Positions 19,148-23,022 of a stretch of 23,022 bases of DNA are shown here, piece by piece. The translations under genes and the position numbers were made by a program. The notes under the pieces are model-generated. The model had not been told where the DNA came from, did not search any database, and was given only the letters and a program-made list of their open reading frames with translations. Source of the stretch: Globomyces pollinis-pini (taxonomy: Eukaryota; Chytridiomycota; Chytridiomycetes; Rhizophydiales; Globomycetaceae). The DNA lies in NCBI GenBank assembly GCA_025399215.1, contig MU621358.1, positions 1 through 23,022 on the forward strand, read 5' to 3'. Position 1 is the stretch's first letter; every line of letters starts with the position of its first letter.

Positions 19148-19285
19148 TTGTTCGTAAAAGTGGTAAAATGAAATAGCCACCTACATTTTATGGAAAAATG
19201 AATTCGATAATCTTTGAAAAACTAAAGTAGTCCAGAGTTGAATCCATGGTATTGAACTATCCTAAACCTTATTTAAAATCAGCGT

Positions 19286-20385
19286 ATGATTCGTGTCTCA
19301 AAATTCAATTCTAATGTTCGGAGATTCTTTTCAACTGGTTCAAATCAAAATCATGCTGATTACTGTGCTAATCTAGTTAAAAAATTCGATTACGAAAATT
19401 ATTTAGTTGCTTTATTCTCTCCTCAAAGGGATTCAATCTTTGCAATTCGTGCATTCAATATTGTATTTTAATTGAATTAATAAGGTTGTAGGAAACTGCT
19501 ACTATTCAAGATGTAGTAACAGACACTAATATTGGAAAAATGAGATTAGAATGGTGGAAATCAGTTATTGAAAACACTTTTGATGTATACTTGGTCATAC
19601 TTTGATAGTTTTAGGGGCGACCAGTGGAGCATCCAGTCTCAATACAATTAGCAAAAGCATTGGAATCAAATCGGTTGTCTAAAACATGGTTTATTAAAAT
19701 GTTACGGGAACGAGTACCAAACTGTTTTTATTAAACCACAGGAATCTCACTTATCTCAGTCACAATTTCCTACTATAGAAAAATTAGAACAGTTTTCAGA
19801 GAATACAGCGTCGTCACTGTTATACCTTCAGCTGGAAGCGCTAGGAATAACTGACTCAAAACTGGATCATGGTTAGTCATTTCAAATACTTATTTAAGCT
19901 ATTGGACATTTAGGAAAAGGTAACTTATGTGTGGTGACTCATTTTTGGCAGCAATTGGAATATCTTTAACCTTAAGAGGATTACCGCACAATATTAACAA
20001 GCGAGTGTTTACATTACCATCTGAAGTCATGTCAAAAGTAAGGCATATTATATTTTATCCTTTATCAAGTACTCTATTTCGACTGAAGAAGTATTCCGAA
20101 AGGGTCCAAATTTAGAAGAGTTCAAAGATGTTGTATTTGAAATTGCAACCAGAGCAAACGATCAATTGCTCACGGCCCGATCCTTTCATGCAGACATACC
20201 AAAAGCTGCATTACCAGTGTTTTTACATGGTGTAATCATTATCCATTTACATTTAGGTACCTTGCCAACATTATCTATCCAGACTTGAAGCATCAGACTT
20301 CAACCTCTTTGACAAACCATTATTTAATCGTAGTTTAACCCTACCATTTCAAATTTGGAAAAATGCACGTAATGGGGTTTTTTAA
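19286..20385 (+). CDS. NDUFAF6: NDUFAF6-like mitochondrial complex I assembly factor (squalene/phytoene synthase fold)
   Basis: Exons are 19286-19462, 19492-19584, 19615-19713, 19742-19871, 19899-19919, 19952-20037, 20070-20231 and 20257-20385 (298 aa; human protein about 333). The seven introns are 25-32 nt and one exon is only 21 nt. The N-terminus MIRVSKFNSNVRRFFSTGS is a typical mitochondrial presequence. NYLVALFSPQ, IRAFNIE, GKMRLEWWKSVI, HPVSIQLAKAL, HLGKAIGISLTLRGLP, FEIATRANDQLLTAR and RLEASDFNLF follow the order of the family, which assists early assembly of the complex I matrix arm and has no known synthase activity. The Asp-rich substrate motif of true phytoene synthases is not visible. 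If correct, the organism has respiratory complex I. It is convergent with DUR3, stops 63 bp apart. Confidence 0.9.
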
Positions 20386-20448
20386 TTTGCAACAACTAAT
20401 TTTGGAACTAATAAAACAATTATTATCATCAATCATACGATTTATTAG

Positions 20449-22509
20449 TTATCTACTAACTGGGATTTCAAAAATGGTTGTGGTAGAAGCAGCACCTTTT
20501 CCAGAACCGTCTGGTTTGGATTCGACTAGCTTCTTTCCTGTTAGATCATTTCCTAGTCCCACCAAGACACCTTTAATTGCTTCTCTGGATTCGATTAAAG
20601 GATAAAACACAATAGTAACGGCAGCAATGACAGTCCATAGCATTCCAAATATAATCCAACAAGTAAAGAATGCGGAGCTGAACACATATCCAGATATATA
20701 CATTGGAATGGGCCAAACAATCAATAAAATAACAGTCAAACTAATCGAAGCGTAATAAGCAAACTTTCGAGCAGCTTCCAATTCTTCTGGATCAGTTTTT
20801 TCAATTGCTGATTCTGTATTGTCATCTGAAATCTGATCCAATTTATCAAACTCTTTCCAATCGAAATCGTCAGGTTTAAGAAGAGAAACAACGACTGTGA
20901 TGATTCCTCCAGAAAATAATGAAACGAGATTGCCAGTCAGCATAGGATAATCCCCAAAAGTAGTTTCCAAATTGATTACACCATATTGAAGCTGTGTGAC
21001 AGCTAACCAAGAAACAATCCCTAAAACACATCCAAGCGTTGTACCACAGACTGCACCAGCTTTTGATTGCTTGTTCCTAAATCATCAATGACACTCAATG
21101 AGCTTACCAAGTTAATGTTAATGCGATGGGAAATACTGCAGATGAAATCAAGGTTCCCATTAATTCATATAGATATCTGTAATTGGTTAGAAAAACATCC
21201 AATTTACCCCAAACTTATTCCAATCGCATTTAAAATCACAGCTAATACCCCCATTACAACGCCAAAGACACCAATTGTTACATGCGACATAAAGACAATG
21301 TCTTTTCCAGTAGCATTTGGTTTAAAATATGAACGATAGACATCGAATGTGATGATCGAAGACACCGCTGTTAGCTCTGCAGATGCTGCTGAAGTAACTG
21401 CCATAAAAATCAAGATAAGAATAATAGTTGCACCCGACTGCCCCAGTAATGCTACCGCTGCAAAAGGGGCTGTAAGACCAGAATTCACTTCGGAATCGGT
21501 CATTCGATTTGGAAATGAAGGGAACATTTCATTCGTTTCTAGTGCAACAGACGCCAACCCAAGTGTTGTAGCCAAAAAGAATGGAATAGTAAACCAACAT
21601 AGTCCTCCAATTAGATATGCTTTTACAGTAGAGGAAGGACGAGCAGCAATAGCTCTTTGCCAATAAGCTTGATCAACAAACACTGTTCCAAAATTCCCAA
21701 CCACATTGATGATTCCGAAAATCAAACCACCAGATGATGACATTGTCAAATAGTTTCCAGAATTATTTCCTTCAATTGGATGTGATTTTGATGCAGTTGT
21801 AAGCAAGTCAAACATCTTTGATGGAGATCCAATCAAAGAATTGGAAGCATAAACAGTAAAGCCGAAGGTCAGAATGATCCCAAATATAATAACTGTATGA
21901 ATGTAATCAGATAGAAATGTTGCTTTTAGTCCTCCATGCATGGTGTATAACACAACACCAATTGGAATCAAAAAACAAGCTATAGATATTAAAATAACAG
22001 TAAATGATACCTGCAGTAATATTCATCCCTGTTAGACTATGAACTACAGCAGATCCACCGAGCAGTAACATGGCAGTTACGATCGCATTTGTCAATAGTC
22101 CAAAGAATAGAAACACTAAATGAGTTCCATTTCCATAACGAATCCGAATAATTTCCAAAAATGTATGTGCGTTTGGGGCCTTACATTTAATCTGGATTGC
22201 TAAAATAGCGAACAGTAATACTTGTATTGTAGCTCCAGCAGCATACCAGAATGGGCCAGAAACACCATATCGATAGGCAACAGTTGAAGATTGAAGCAAT
22301 GTAGCTGCCCAAGTCCAAGCAGAAACGATAGCAGCAGCAGTCAAACCAGTCTTGATAGATCTATTCCCAGAGGTAAAGTTTTCAGCTGATTCAACTTGTT
22401 CTCCAAGATATCTGCTTTCTGCAGAAGTCAGTAAGGTAATCAAGACCGCAAATAACAACCCAAACCCCAATACTACTACATAACCAACATACTCTGGTAA
22501 AATACTCAT
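20449..22509 (-). CDS. DUR3: Urea active transporter DUR3 (sodium/solute symporter family)
   Basis: Exons are 22509-22011, 21979-21208, 21176-21108 and 21076-20449, separated by three introns of exactly 31 nt (655 aa; fungal and plant relatives about 690-735). It is a plasma-membrane symporter for high-affinity urea uptake, also reported to carry polyamines in yeast. The protein is almost all membrane helices. Diagnostic stretches are [101 protein letters not shown] and [20 protein letters not shown], several of which are restored only by splicing. A hydrophilic acidic loop (PEELEAA region) lies before the last helices. GATA-type sites lie upstream of the ATG, consistent with nitrogen control. 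Confidence 0.94.
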
Positions 22510-22799
22510 TGAAAATAATTGAATCAGATTGACCGCTTTAAGTACTTTTGGGGATGGTCAATGTTGGCACGCACATTATTCTTATCAAGTTAAGATAACA
22601 CAAGATGTGATCATTAATAGAGATTTACGTTAAAACAGTCAGGTCCATATGGGTTGTTACACACATACAAATTTTCAAAAATGGAAAAATTATTTTCCCA
22701 GTTGGGAATCCATACTTTGTTGAGTTAAATAAGCTTTCAAAGGATGAAAGACTATCATCTATTATCTCTAAACATAATCTTTGGTTTATAGCACATCAT
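22510..22799. promoter_or_regulatory. DUR3 upstream region with GATA-type motifs
   Basis: CTTATC (22581-22586) and GATAAC (22594-22599) face each other 7 bp apart, about 75-90 bp upstream of the DUR3 ATG. CTATC (22752-22756) and TTATC (22762-22766) lie further up. In fungi, GATA factors of the AreA/Gln3 type bind GATAA-like sites and switch on urea and other nitrogen-uptake genes when ammonium is scarce. Such short motifs are frequent by chance in AT-rich DNA, so the role is inference. Confidence 0.4.
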
Positions 22800-22883
22800 T
22801 TATTCAAGTACGGATTCAATTGACATCAAATCTGAATACCATTCATAGATTTTACGCATCTCTCGTAATAGTAGACCAGCAAT
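22800..22883 (-). CDS. Probable last exon of a minus-strand gene continuing beyond the window
   Basis: After an acceptor TTTGTTTAG, 27 codons read IAGLLLREMRKIYEWYSDLMS, then IESVLE and TAA (22802-22800). This is amphipathic and protein-like. A possible preceding exon piece (22993-23022, reading SSPLSNVISK before GTACAT) joins in phase 0 across a 109-nt intron, longer than usual here, so that junction is uncertain. I do not recognise the family. The gene would be tandem with DUR3, which breaks the alternating strand pattern seen to the left. Confidence 0.4.
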   Translation of the reverse strand: MAGLLLREMRKIYEWYSDLMSIESVLE

Positions 22884-23022
22884 CTAAACAAACATCATTA
22901 TTTTAATATTGTGGAACTTCTGTTACATTTAATACTCCCTTTTCTTTAATTCATATCTCAAATTCATAAGTTATACACTTATTCTAATGTACTTTGCTGA
23001 TAACGTTTGAAAGAGGTGAAGA

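Noticed and set aside
19245..19247. ATG in good context upstream of the CH-domain gene (reads MDSTLDYFSF)
   Set aside because: The only available donor before its stop joins the downstream frame out of phase, so it cannot be the start under canonical splicing. The first in-frame ATG at 19147 was used instead.

Overview
The window is eukaryotic nuclear DNA, AT-rich, with genes split by exceptionally small GT-AG introns. I could place 37 introns by joining protein homology across them. 34 of these are 25-36 nt long; the outliers are 92, 132 and 358 nt. TAA, TAG and TGA all end genes, so the standard genetic code applies and a ciliate with reassigned stops is unlikely. The gene set (one-chain glycogen debranching enzyme, DUR3 urea transporter, NDUFAF6-like factor, CH-domain protein, ADO-type thiol dioxygenase, Ty1/copia debris) fits an opisthokont, most likely an early-diverging fungus or a close protist relative. 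I cannot name the species.

Layout. Positions 1-4461 are a repeat-rich, gene-poor island. It holds an open frame running off the left edge, a cluster of foldback repeats, a perfect 42-nt palindrome, several perfect hairpins and a decayed Ty1/copia pol fragment (about 2626-3520). From 4462 to 22509 lie seven compact genes whose strand alternates at every step: a nucleotidyltransferase/HAD/kinase-like fusion (-), a Rieske protein (+), a thiol dioxygenase with a very large insertion (-), glycogen debranching enzyme in 17 exons (+), a proline-rich protein with a C-terminal CH domain (-), an NDUFAF6-like mitochondrial factor (+) and the urea transporter DUR3 (-). Every neighbouring pair is therefore divergent or convergent. 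Convergent stop codons lie as close as 63 bp. The last exon of a further minus-strand gene probably begins the next locus at 22800.

The genes do not form one pathway. Glycogen breakdown, urea uptake, complex I assembly and oxygen-dependent thiol oxidation are general metabolism, and the fusion gene suggests a sugar-nucleotide or surface-glycan branch of possible bacterial origin. The most unusual features are: (1) the three-domain fusion, in which only a 33-nt in-phase intron separates two reading frames that otherwise look like separate ORFs, and whose kinase-like domain has lost its catalytic Asp; (2) the thiol dioxygenase with about 370 extra Ser/Thr/Asn/Gln-rich residues between its core and its C-terminus; (3) head-to-tail introns with no exon between them, and a 9-nt microexon; (4) the palindrome and foldback cluster on the left. 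All splice sites were inferred by eye from reading-frame continuity and family similarity, not from transcripts.
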